From NCBI GenBank assembly GCA_038252405.1, contig JBBSAJ010000017.1, positions 1 through 48,444 of the forward strand: 48,444 bases of DNA, given 5' to 3'. The first letter of the stretch is position 1, and each line of letters begins with the position of its first letter. This document shows positions 6,461 to 14,218 of the stretch, piece after piece. Source of the stretch: DATCDE01 sp038252405. Lineage in GTDB: Bacteria > Actinomycetota > Actinomycetes > Prado026. Below the pieces are notes generated by a model, which was not told the origin of the DNA, did not search any database, and was given only the letters and a program-made list of their open reading frames with translations. The translations under genes and the position numbers were made by a program.

Positions 6461-8109
6461 GCCGACTCCTCCGCCAGGGCCGGGCCGTGGACCAGCCGGC
6501 ACAGGCCGTCCTGCTGGGAGCCCACCAGGTGCCGGCGCCAGCGCACGTCGTCGCGGTCCGGGAAGTCCTCGCGCCAGTGGCTGCCGCGGGTCTCCTCGCG
6601 CTCCAGCGCCGCGGCCGCGATGAACGACGCCACCTGGTGCAGGTTCGTGGCCTGCCAGGACTCGGTGCTCGGCGCCTCGGTGGCCAGCAGCCGCAGCTCG
6701 GTCAGCCGCAGCTGGGTGAGCCGCAGGCTGTCCCGGCTGCGCAGCACGCCGGCGCCGTCGGCCATGGTGGCGGCCACGTGCGCCCGGACACTGGCGTCGA
6801 ACAGCAGTGCCGGCCGGGTGTCCTCGACCGGCTCCCGACGCGGCGGAAGCTCACGAGCCAGGTCAGCACCGATCCGCTCGGCGAAGACCAGGCCCTCGAG
6901 CAGCGAGTTCGAGGCCAGCCGGTTCGCGCCGTGGACGCCGGTGCAGGCGCACTCGCCGACGGCGTACAGCCCGGACACCGAGGTCCGGCCCCAGGTGTCG
7001 GTGCGCACCCCGCCGCTCGCGTAGTGCGCGGCGGGAGACACCGGGATGAGGTCGGTGACCGGGTCGACGCCGTGCGCCCGGCAGGACTCCAGGATCGTGG
7101 GGAACCGGCGCTCCCACAGCTCCCAGCCGAGGTGCCGGCCGTCCAGCCACACGTGGGGGACGCCGCTCTCGCGCATCCGCCGCATGATCGCCTTGGCGAC
7201 CACGTCCCGCGGCGCCAGGTCGGCCAGCTCGTGCTGGCCCTGCATGAACCGCTTGCCGTCGTCGTCGACCAGGAACGCCCCCTCGCCGCGCACCGCCTCG
7301 GACACGAGCGGCTGCTGGCCGCGCGAGGCCGGGCCCAGGTAGAGCACGGTGGGGTGGAACTGGACGAACTCCATGTCGGCCACCTCGGCGCCGGCCCGCA
7401 GCGCGAGCGCCACGCCGTCGCCGGTCGAGACGTCCGGGTTGGTGGTCTGCGCGAAGACCTGGCCCAGGCCTCCGGTGGCCAGGACGACGGCCCGGCTGTA
7501 GACCGCGCCCACGCCCTCCTCGGTGCCCTCGCCCATGACGTGCAGGGTGACGCCGGCCGCCCGGCTTTCGGCGTCGTGCAGCAGGTCGAGCACCAGGGCG
7601 TGCTCGATCACCTCGATGTCCGGGTCGGCCACGACCGCGGCCGCGAGGGCCCGGGACACCTCCGCCCCGGTGGCGTCGCCACCGGCGTGCGCGATCCGGT
7701 TGCGCAGGTGGCCGCCCTCGCGGGTCAGCGCGAGGGTGCCGTCGGGGTCGCGGTCGAACGCGGCGCCCAGGGCGATCAGCCGGCGGACGGCACCCGGCCC
7801 CTCGGTCACCAGGGTGCGCACCGCCTCGACGTCGCACAGCCCGACGCCGGCGACCAGGGTGTCGTGCAGGTGCTGGTCGGGGGTGTCCCCCGGGCCGAGC
7901 GCGGCAGCGATCCCGCCCTGCGCCCACCGGGTCGACCCGGCCTCGAGGAGTGCCTTGGTGACGAGGAGCACTCGGAGCCCCTCGGCCCGGGCGCCCAGCG
8001 CCACGGTGAGCCCGGCGATGCCGCTGCAGACCACGACGACGTCCGCGTCCGTCGTCCAGCCCGGTGGCGGGGCCAGCAGGCGGGACGGAAGCGGCAGCCG
8101 TCGGGTCAC
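6457..8109 (-). CDS. nadB: L-aspartate oxidase
   Basis: A 550-residue FAD flavoenzyme oxidising L-aspartate to iminoaspartate, the first step of NAD synthesis. It shows the FAD-binding N-terminus, STRWAQGGIAAAL, EGGHLRNRIAHAGGDATG, the catalytic-domain EFVQFHPTVLY, HYASGGVRTDTWGRTSV and GECACTGVHGANRLASNSLLEGLVFAERIG, and a C-terminal helical domain. An oddity is that the dinucleotide-binding motif reads VVVCSGIAGL: Cys28 (TGC) stands where the first Gly of GxGxxG is expected. The GTG start at 8107-8109 overlaps the panC stop as GTGA. Everything else looks full length and functional. Confidence 0.95.
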   Translation of the reverse strand: MTRRLPLPSRLLAPPPGWTTDADVVVVCSGIAGLTVALGARAEGLRVLLVTKALLEAGSTRWAQGGIAAALGPGDTPDQHLHDTLVAGVGLCDVEAVRTLVTEGPGAVRRLIALGAAFDRDPDGTLALTREGGHLRNRIAHAGGDATGAEVSRALAAAVVADPDIEVIEHALVLDLLHDAESRAAGVTLHVMGEGTEEGVGAVYSRAVVLATGGLGQVFAQTTNPDVSTGDGVALALRAGAEVADMEFVQFHPTVLYLGPASRGQQPLVSEAVRGEGAFLVDDDGKRFMQGQHELADLAPRDVVAKAIMRRMRESGVPHVWLDGRHLGWELWERRFPTILESCRAHGVDPVTDLIPVSPAAHYASGGVRTDTWGRTSVSGLYAVGECACTGVHGANRLASNSLLEGLVFAERIGADLARELPPRREPVEDTRPALLFDASVRAHVAATMADGAGVLRSRDSLRLTQLRLTELRLLATEAPSTESWQATNLHQVASFIAAAALEREETRGSHWREDFPDRDDVRWRRHLVGSQQDGLCRLVHGPALAEESA

Positions 8110-8969
8110 CTGGTCACTCCCACGTCGATGAGCGCGTTGTCGATCAGCCGGGTGCCCCCGACCCTGGCAGCCACGAGCAGCAGCCCCCGGCCCCGGAAGG
8201 AGGGTCCCACGTCGCTGAGGTCGGCCGGGTCGACAAGCGCGCAGTACCCGAGCGCCAGCCCCGGCTCGGCGTCCATCACGGCTCGTGCCGCAGCCACCAC
8301 GGCGGCCGCTCCGCCGGCGGCGGCCGCGGCCGCCGCCGCGAGCGCGCGCGGGATGGCCAGGGCGCTCGCCCGAGCCGACGGCTCCAGGTAGGAGTTGCGA
8401 CTGGACAGCGCCAGGCCGTCCGGGTCGCGCACGGTCGCCACCGGCTCGATCCGAACCGGCAGGTTCAGGTCGCGGACCATCTGCCGGACCAGGGTGAGCT
8501 GCTGCGCGTCCTTCTGCCCGAACAGCGCGACGTCGGGGCCGACGACGTCGAACAGCTTGAGCACCACGGTGAGCACTCCGTCGAAGTGCCCCGGGCGGGC
8601 CGCCCCTTCGAACCGCTCGGCCATCGGGCCGGCGGCGACCCGAACCAGCGGCTCGCCGCCGGGGTACATGCCCTCGACCGTCGGGGCGAACACCAGGTCG
8701 ACGCCGGCCGACTCGCACCGGGCGAGGTCGGCGTCCAGGGTGCGGGGATAGCGGTCCAGGTCCTCGGCCGGCCCGAACTGCAACGGGTTGACGAAGATGC
8801 TGACCGCCACGTGGTCCGCGACTTCGTGCGCCCGCGCGATCAGAGCGGCGTGCCCCGGGTGCAGCGCCCCGAGCGTGGGCACCAGTGCGAGGGTGCGCCC
8901 CCCCGCCCGCAGCCGGTGGGCCTGGGCCCGGCAGGCCCCGAGATCGTCGGCCAGCACCGGCGCGCTCAT
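8106..8969 (-). CDS. panC: Pantothenate synthetase (pantoate-beta-alanine ligase)
   Basis: A 287-residue ATP-dependent ligase joining pantoate and beta-alanine. Motifs are PTLGALHPGHAALIARA (HxGH nucleotide site; Leu replaces the common Met), VSIFVNPLQFGPAEDLDRYPRT, KLFDVVGPDVALFGQKDAQQ and LALSSRNSYL (KMSKS-like region). An Ala-rich stretch near residues 212-232 is an insertion-like linker. The ATG at 8967-8969 overlaps the DUF2520 stop as ATGA, while its stop overlaps the nadB GTG. The usual downstream partner panD (beta-alanine source) is not in this operon. Confidence 0.96.
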   Translation of the reverse strand: MSAPVLADDLGACRAQAHRLRAGGRTLALVPTLGALHPGHAALIARAHEVADHVAVSIFVNPLQFGPAEDLDRYPRTLDADLARCESAGVDLVFAPTVEGMYPGGEPLVRVAAGPMAERFEGAARPGHFDGVLTVVLKLFDVVGPDVALFGQKDAQQLTLVRQMVRDLNLPVRIEPVATVRDPDGLALSSRNSYLEPSARASALAIPRALAAAAAAAAGGAAAVVAAARAVMDAEPGLALGYCALVDPADLSDVGPSFRGRGLLLVAARVGGTRLIDNALIDVGVTR

Positions 8970-9883
8970 CCGACGGTCCCCCCGTCGACCGGCCCGGCCA
9001 GCGCCTCGAGCAGCGCCTCGGCGTCGGCCGGCTGCAGCCGTCCGGACGCGAGCGCCCGGTCGGCCGTGGCCCGCGCCAGCGCCCGGTAGCTGGGCAGCGT
9101 CTCCGGGGCCGCCGCGCCGATCACCCGCACGTGGGCGGCCACCGTGCCGGCATCCCCCCGCGCGACCGGGCCGGTCAGGGTGACCTCCCCGGCGCTCACC
9201 GCGTTGTCCAGGGTCGCGGCCAGCAGCGGCCCAATCACCCGGCCTGGCTGCTCGATCCCGGCGCGGCGCAACAGGTCAGTGGCCTGGGCCACCAGGGTGG
9301 TCAGGTGGTTCGCGCCGTGCGCCAGGGCCGCGTGGTAGAGCGTGCGGTCCGCCTCGGCGACCCAGACCGGCTCGCCGCCCATCTCCAGCACGAGTGCCTC
9401 GGCGATCGGGCGCAGCGGCTCCGGGGCGGTGACCCCGAACGAGCAGCCGGCCAGCCGGCCCAGGTCCATGGCCGTCCCGGTGAACGTCATCACCGGGTGC
9501 AGCGCCAGCGGCAGCGCACCCAGCGCGCGGGCCGGCTCAAGCACCGCGAGGCCGTAGCGGCCGGCCGTGTGCGCGAGCAGCTGACCCGGCCGCACCGACC
9601 CGGTGGCGGCCAGGCCGGCGACCAGCGCGGGCAGCGCGTCGTCGGGCACGCACAGCAGGGCCAGGTCGACGTCGGCGAGCACGTCGTGCGGCGCCACCAG
9701 CGGGACGCCGGGAAGCAGCCGCTCGGCCCGGGCCCTCGACGCATCGGACACCCCCGAGGCGGCCACGACCCGGTGCCCCGCAGCGAGCAGCGCGGCTCCG
9801 AGCACCGCACCCACCCGGCCCACGCCCAGGACGCCGACGGACAGTCGTCCCGGGCGACGGTGCGGGCTGGACTGAGCGCTCAT
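8966..9883 (-). CDS. Rossmann-like and DUF2520 domain protein (NADP oxidoreductase-like)
   Basis: A 305-residue protein with an N-terminal NAD(P)-binding fold (LSVGVLGVGRVGAVLGAALLAAGH, about residues 14-37), a segment LLAHTAGRYGLAVLEP, and a C-terminal all-helical DUF2520 domain with HPVMTFTG and YHAALAHGANHLTTLVAQA. It is homologous in layout to the protein encoded just before panC in mycobacteria. Its place as first gene of the operon suggests a role in pantothenate supply, possibly a ketopantoate-reductase-like step, but that is inference. The ATG at 9881-9883 follows the -10-like TACGCT (9890-9895, minus) by 6 nt, so the operon transcript is probably leaderless. Confidence 0.85.
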   Translation of the reverse strand: MSAQSSPHRRPGRLSVGVLGVGRVGAVLGAALLAAGHRVVAASGVSDASRARAERLLPGVPLVAPHDVLADVDLALLCVPDDALPALVAGLAATGSVRPGQLLAHTAGRYGLAVLEPARALGALPLALHPVMTFTGTAMDLGRLAGCSFGVTAPEPLRPIAEALVLEMGGEPVWVAEADRTLYHAALAHGANHLTTLVAQATDLLRRAGIEQPGRVIGPLLAATLDNAVSAGEVTLTGPVARGDAGTVAAHVRVIGAAAPETLPSYRALARATADRALASGRLQPADAEALLEALAGPVDGGTVG

Positions 9884-9978
9884 CGTGGCAGCGTACGGCG
9901 CCCCCGCAGCGGGGCAGCCGCGGCGTCGGGCCGGCACGGTGCGGGTGGACCGGGACACCGACGGCGTACCGTCCCGGT
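9884..9978. promoter_or_regulatory. Divergent promoter region, cofactor operon / midA
   Basis: Two -10-like hexamers flank the interval: TACGCT on the minus strand (9890-9895), 6 nt from the DUF2520 ATG, and TACCGT on the plus strand (9967-9972), 6 nt from the GTG of the MidA gene. No Shine-Dalgarno precedes either start. No clear -35 element or operator was identified. Confidence 0.5.
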
Positions 9979-11031
9979 GTGCCCTGGGAGCCGTGGCGGA
10001 GCGCCGTCCAGCGGGCGCTGTACGGCCCGGCCGGCTTCTACCGGCGGCCGGAGGGCCCGGCCGGGCACTTCCGCACGTCACCGCACGTGGGGCCGGACCT
10101 CGCCCGGGCGCTGCTCGTCCTGCTGGACGACGTCGACGCCGCGCTCGGTCACCCGCAGCGGCTCGACCTGGTGGACGTCGGTGCCGGGCGCGGCGAGCTG
10201 CTCGAGGAGCTGCGCGCCCAGTCCGGCGGCCGGCGGTTCGGCGGGCGGCTGCGGCTGCTGGGCGTCGACCTGGCCGACCGGCCCCCGGGACTGCCGAACG
10301 ACGTGGGCTGGGCGGACGCCGTCCCGCCCGGCCTGACCGGGCTGGTCGTGGCCAACGAGTGGCTGGACAACGTGCCGGTCGACGTCGTCGAGGTCGGCCC
10401 GGGCGGGCCCCGGCTGCTGGTCGTCGACCCGGCCACCGGCGCGGAGCGGCTCGGCGGACGCGTGGAGGCCCATGACACCGAGTGGCTGCAGCGGTGGTGG
10501 CCGGTGACCGCGGCCGCAGTGGGCACCCGCGCCGAGGTCGGTCGCCCCCGCGACGACGCCTGGGCCGGGCTCGTGGGGTCGGTCGTGTCCGGCCTGGCCG
10601 TGGGCATCGACTACGGGCACGTCGCCGCCGACCGTGCCGCAGCGCGCTACCCGGCCGGCACGCTGGCCGGCTACCGGGACGGCCGGCGGGTACGGCCGGT
10701 GCCGGACGGCAGCTGCGACGTGACCGCCCACGTGGCGCTGGACTCCTGCGCGGCGGCGGGGTCGGCCGCCGGCGCGGCCGACGGCGTGCTGACCACCCAG
10801 CGCGCGGCCCTGTTCGCCCTCGGGGTGGACGGCCGGGTGCCCGACCCGGCGCTGGCCCGCTGCGACCCCGGCGGGTACGCGGCCCGGCTGGCCGGGTCCG
10901 CGCGGTCCGCGGAGCTGATCGACCCGGGCGGCCTGGGCGGCTTCGGCTGGCTGGTGCAGTGCGTCCGCATGGAACTGCCGCAGCGGTTCGCCGGACTGAG
11001 CCCCTACCAGCTGAGCGGCACCGACTCGTAG
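9979..11031 (+). CDS. MidA/NDUFAF7-family SAM-dependent protein arginine methyltransferase
   Basis: A 350-residue protein of the MidA (PF02636) family. It has the family start with YGPAGFYRR and GHFRTSPHVGPDLARAL, SAM motif I LVDVGAGRGELLEEL (about residues 54-68), the characteristic VVANEWLDNVPVDVVE, and SGLAVGIDYGHV with a C-terminal WLVQCVRM. In eukaryotes NDUFAF7 symmetrically dimethylates an arginine of the 49-kDa complex I subunit NDUFS2. A NuoD (NDUFS2) paralogue with that arginine lies 4.9 kb away at 15899, which suggests the pair act together (inference). The GTG start is 6 nt after TACCGT. The last 28 bases overlap the convergent P450 gene. Confidence 0.88.
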   Translation: MPWEPWRSAVQRALYGPAGFYRRPEGPAGHFRTSPHVGPDLARALLVLLDDVDAALGHPQRLDLVDVGAGRGELLEELRAQSGGRRFGGRLRLLGVDLADRPPGLPNDVGWADAVPPGLTGLVVANEWLDNVPVDVVEVGPGGPRLLVVDPATGAERLGGRVEAHDTEWLQRWWPVTAAAVGTRAEVGRPRDDAWAGLVGSVVSGLAVGIDYGHVAADRAAARYPAGTLAGYRDGRRVRPVPDGSCDVTAHVALDSCAAAGSAAGAADGVLTTQRAALFALGVDGRVPDPALARCDPGGYAARLAGSARSAELIDPGGLGGFGWLVQCVRMELPQRFAGLSPYQLSGTDS

Positions 11032-12197
11032 CCGCGCAGCACGAACGTCGGCCGCAGGGCCGGCTCGGCGGCCAGCCGCAGCCCGGGGAAGCGCTCGACC
11101 AGCAGCGGCACCGAGGTCTGCAGCTCCAGCCGCGCGAGCGGCGCACCCAGGCAGAAGTGGATGCCGGCCCCGAACCCGATGTGCGGGTTGGGGTCGCGGG
11201 TCACGTCGAACCGGTCGGCGTCCGGGAACGCCTCGGGGTCGCGGTTCGCCGCGCCCAGCAGGGCGGCGATCTTGGTACCGGCCTCGACCCGGACGCCGGC
11301 GACGTCGACGTCCTCCTTCGCGGTCCGCTCGAACAGCTGCAGCGGCGCGTCGAAGCGCAGGAACTCCTCCACCGCGGTGGGCGCCAGCCCCCACGGGTCG
11401 GCCTGCAGCCGGGCCAGCTCCTCGGGATTCCGCAGCAGGGTGACCAGGCCGTTCCCAAACCCGTTCACGCTCGCCTCGTGCCCGGCGTTGAGCAGCAGCA
11501 CGCAGGTGGCCACCAGCTCGCGTTCGGACAGCCGCTCGCCGCCGTCCTCGACCGACGCCAGGTGGCTCACCAGGTCGTCTCCCGGCCGGCCGCGCCGCTG
11601 TCCGGCCATCGCCGCGACGTAGCCGGCGAACTCCTGCCCGGCCCGCCGGGCGGCCGCCTCCTGCTCCGGCGTCCGCTCGTACTCGTACATCTTCACGATC
11701 GCCTGGGACCAGGGCCGCAGCAGGTGCCGGTCCGGCTCGGGGACACCGAGCAGCTCGGCGATGACCATGACGGGCAGCGGCTCGGCGTAGTCCGCGATGG
11801 CGTCGAGGGTGCCGGACGGCTCGACGGCGTCCAGCAGCCCGCCTGCGAGCGCACGCACCCGCGGCCGCAGCCGCTCGATGTGCCCGCGGGCGAACGCCTT
11901 GGCGACCAGGGCGCGCAGCCGGGTGTGCTTGGGCGGCTCGCTGTCCAGGATCGAGTCGGCGTGCAGCCAGTTGAAGGTGTCCCAGAGGTCCTGCGGCTCG
12001 CGGGGGGTGAAGATCCGGCCCAGCTGCCGGTGCCGGAGCACCGCGTCGGCGTCGGCGTGGCGGGCGGCCAGCCACAGCCCCAGCTCCTCGTGCCACAGCG
12101 CGCGACCCGGCGACCGCAGCGCGGCGAACATCGGGTACGGGTCCCGGACGAACTCGGCCGAGCCCAGGTCGAACCCCGCGGCCTTGTGGTCGGTCAT
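11004..12197 (-). CDS. Cytochrome P450
   Basis: A 397-residue soluble class I bacterial P450. The I-helix motif AGHEAS is at 238-243, the K-helix ExxR is E278-R281, and the haem loop FGAGIHFCLG has the proximal ligand at Cys349. The N-terminus lacks a membrane anchor; partner ferredoxin and reductase genes are not adjacent. The ATG at 12195-12197 overlaps the stop of the upstream PH-domain gene (ATGA), so this oxygenase is translationally coupled to a two-gene membrane module, an unusual setting. The substrate is unknown. Its 3' end overlaps the convergent midA by 28 bp. Confidence 0.93.
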   Translation of the reverse strand: MTDHKAAGFDLGSAEFVRDPYPMFAALRSPGRALWHEELGLWLAARHADADAVLRHRQLGRIFTPREPQDLWDTFNWLHADSILDSEPPKHTRLRALVAKAFARGHIERLRPRVRALAGGLLDAVEPSGTLDAIADYAEPLPVMVIAELLGVPEPDRHLLRPWSQAIVKMYEYERTPEQEAAARRAGQEFAGYVAAMAGQRRGRPGDDLVSHLASVEDGGERLSERELVATCVLLLNAGHEASVNGFGNGLVTLLRNPEELARLQADPWGLAPTAVEEFLRFDAPLQLFERTAKEDVDVAGVRVEAGTKIAALLGAANRDPEAFPDADRFDVTRDPNPHIGFGAGIHFCLGAPLARLELQTSVPLLVERFPGLRLAAEPALRPTFVLRGYESVPLSW

Positions 12198-13552
12198 GGC
12201 GTCTCCGTGGCGGGTGGGTTGGATCGGGCCCAGCGCTCGGGCCGGAACCCGAGCCGGGCGGCGGCCGCGTGCGCCACCTGGGCCTCCGCGACCGCGCGGG
12301 CGTCGGCCGCGGCCCGCTGCCGGGCGGCCGGCTTGACCGGCCCGGGGGTCGAGTCCACGTGCACGCTGGCCAGCCCGAGCCAGCGCTGCCACGGCCCCTG
12401 CGTCACCCGCACGCTCTGCGTCCTGGCGTGCGGCACGATGTCGACCCGCCGGACCAGCCGCCCGCCCCGGGACACGAACACCTCGTCGTCCAGGCCGCAG
12501 GCCAGCCGCGGCTGCTGCCAGGGGGCGCGGAACCGGGCCGAGCGCGGCGCCGGCACCAGGTCGACCGCGTCGATGTCCACCCCCGGCAGCACCCGGCTGA
12601 GCAGCTGGCGCACCACCGGGTACGGCGCCTCCGGCAGCAGCACGACCCCGGACTCCTCGCCCTCGCGGTGGTTGCTGCCGGCGACGTTGAGGCTGACCCG
12701 GTACCAGCCGGACCGGCGCCACAGCAGCGGCTGGGCCACTCGGACCGCCTGGACCCGTCCGGGCGGCACGGTCTGGGCCCGGGTGGACAGCAGCCCCGAG
12801 CGCAGCCGCAGCCCGTCCGGCGACTCGGCCACCGAGAAGTCGTAGTAGGCCAGGAACCCGTTGACCAGACCGATGCCGGGGATGCCACCGGCCAGCAGGA
12901 TGCCGACCAGGCTGGCCGACTGCCCGCTGACCACGGCCACCACGATGGTCACGACGCCGACCAGCGCGCCGAGGATCAGGTTCTCGTTGAGCAGGGTGGA
13001 GACGGCCAGGTCCCGCGCCGGGACCCGGACGAGGACGCGCTCCGGCGCCTCGACGGCGACCGGTCCGGTGCCCCGCACCCCGGCCGAGCGGGCCAGCAGC
13101 TCGGCACGCAGCGCGACCGCATCCGGCTCGGACAGGTAGGCGATCCGCACGTGCGCCTTCTCCCCGCCGGCCACCTCGGGCTTGACCTCGGCCAGGCCCA
13201 CCAGCCGGGCGAGGAACGGCCGGGACACCTCGACCGACTGCAGCCGCGACAGCTGGACCCGCCGCTCGTTGCGGGTCAGCACGCCGCTGGCGATCCGCAG
13301 GTCGCCGTCCGCGTCGAACCAGAAGGAGCGTCGCCACCAGACCAGCCAGCCGACGCCGACCCCGACCGCGATCACGAGCAGCGCCAGACCCAGCCGGACG
13401 ACGATGCCGCCGGGCAGGTCCCGGCCCAGGACGAACACCGCGACCAGGATGCCGGGCAGCTTGTCGCCGACCTCGGCCACCGGGGTGAGCGGATGGGTGC
13501 GGCGCGGGCGGCTCGACAGGTCGGCCCCGGGGGCCGGCGACGCCTCGGTCAC
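12194..13552 (-). CDS. PH-domain membrane protein, YdbT-like
   Basis: A 452-residue protein with repeated bacterial PH (bPH2/DUF304) domains alternating with transmembrane pairs. TM segments lie around residues 32-70 (LPGILVAVFVLGRD, LALLVIAVGVGVGWLVWW) and 180-225 (ILGALVGVVTIVVAVV, GGIPGIGLVNGFLAYY). The PH modules contain LTRNERRVQLSRLQSVEVSRPFLARLVGLAEV, LLSTRAQTVPPGRVQAVRVAQPLLWR and RVDIVPHARTQSVRVTQGPWQRWLGL. The GTG at 13550-13552 overlaps the ydbS-like stop as GTGA. YdbS/YdbT pairs are widespread in Gram-positive bacteria, with roles proposed in envelope stress or peptide resistance; here the function is unknown. Confidence 0.85.
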   Translation of the reverse strand: MTEASPAPGADLSSRPRRTHPLTPVAEVGDKLPGILVAVFVLGRDLPGGIVVRLGLALLVIAVGVGVGWLVWWRRSFWFDADGDLRIASGVLTRNERRVQLSRLQSVEVSRPFLARLVGLAEVKPEVAGGEKAHVRIAYLSEPDAVALRAELLARSAGVRGTGPVAVEAPERVLVRVPARDLAVSTLLNENLILGALVGVVTIVVAVVSGQSASLVGILLAGGIPGIGLVNGFLAYYDFSVAESPDGLRLRSGLLSTRAQTVPPGRVQAVRVAQPLLWRRSGWYRVSLNVAGSNHREGEESGVVLLPEAPYPVVRQLLSRVLPGVDIDAVDLVPAPRSARFRAPWQQPRLACGLDDEVFVSRGGRLVRRVDIVPHARTQSVRVTQGPWQRWLGLASVHVDSTPGPVKPAARQRAAADARAVAEAQVAHAAAARLGFRPERWARSNPPATETP

Positions 13553-14049
13553 AGGCCGGCCGACCGGGCCTCGCCGAGGGCGGCCAGGTGGTCGCGCAGC
13601 CGTTGCGCCTCGGCCGTGGGCAGCCCGGGCACGCTGGCGTCGGTGGTGGCTGCCGCGGTGTGCAGCTGCAGCCGCGCGATGCCGAACCGGCGGTCCAGCG
13701 GGCCGGCCCGGACGTCGACCAGCTGCATCCGGCCGAACGGCACCACCACGAGCTCGCGGAACATGATCCCCCGGGTGACGAGCAGGTCGTCGCCCCGCTC
13801 GGCGTACCCCACGGCCGCCACCTGCCGGCCGATCAGCCACCAGGCCCACCCCGCCGCGAGCAGCCCCACGAGCCCGGCCAGGACCGCGGCCCACGGGGCC
13901 ACCGCGAGGGCGAGGGCCACCGTGACGACCGCCACGACGACCAGCACCACCGGCAGGACCACGATCCGCCGGGCCAGGGCCAGCCGGGGGGAGACCCGCA
14001 CCCAGCCGGCGTCCGGCGGGGCGAACGCGTCACCCACCTGGTTGCTCAC
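13549..14049 (-). CDS. PH-domain membrane protein, YdbS-like
   Basis: A 166-residue protein with two adjacent transmembrane helices (about residues 25-70) followed by a bPH2 domain containing GYAERGDDLLVTRGIMFRELVVVPFGRMQLVDVRAGPLDRRFGIARL. This is the usual first gene of the YdbS-YdbT pair, and the two probably form a membrane complex. The GTG at 14047-14049 follows TAGCCT (14056-14061, minus) by 6 nt without a Shine-Dalgarno, pointing to a leaderless transcript covering this gene, the YdbT-like gene and the P450. Confidence 0.82.
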   Translation of the reverse strand: MSNQVGDAFAPPDAGWVRVSPRLALARRIVVLPVVLVVVAVVTVALALAVAPWAAVLAGLVGLLAAGWAWWLIGRQVAAVGYAERGDDLLVTRGIMFRELVVVPFGRMQLVDVRAGPLDRRFGIARLQLHTAAATTDASVPGLPTAEAQRLRDHLAALGEARSAGL

Positions 14050-14218
14050 CCGCCCAGGCTAGCCGCGGGCACTCGCCGGACCCGAAGAAGTTGCGACGCG
14101 TCCAGTGCCAAAAGTCACCCAACGGACCATTGAGTGCGCTATACCTGCCCCCCAAGAGTGCGGAGCAGCCGCCTCGCAGCTGCGCCGGTGCGGGACCGGC
14201 CTCGACGGAGGAGCGGTA

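Noticed and set aside
14030..14218. N-terminal extension of the amino-acid permease from 14105
   Set aside because: The upstream codons encode no conserved sequence, and GGAGGAG places the start at GTG 14219.
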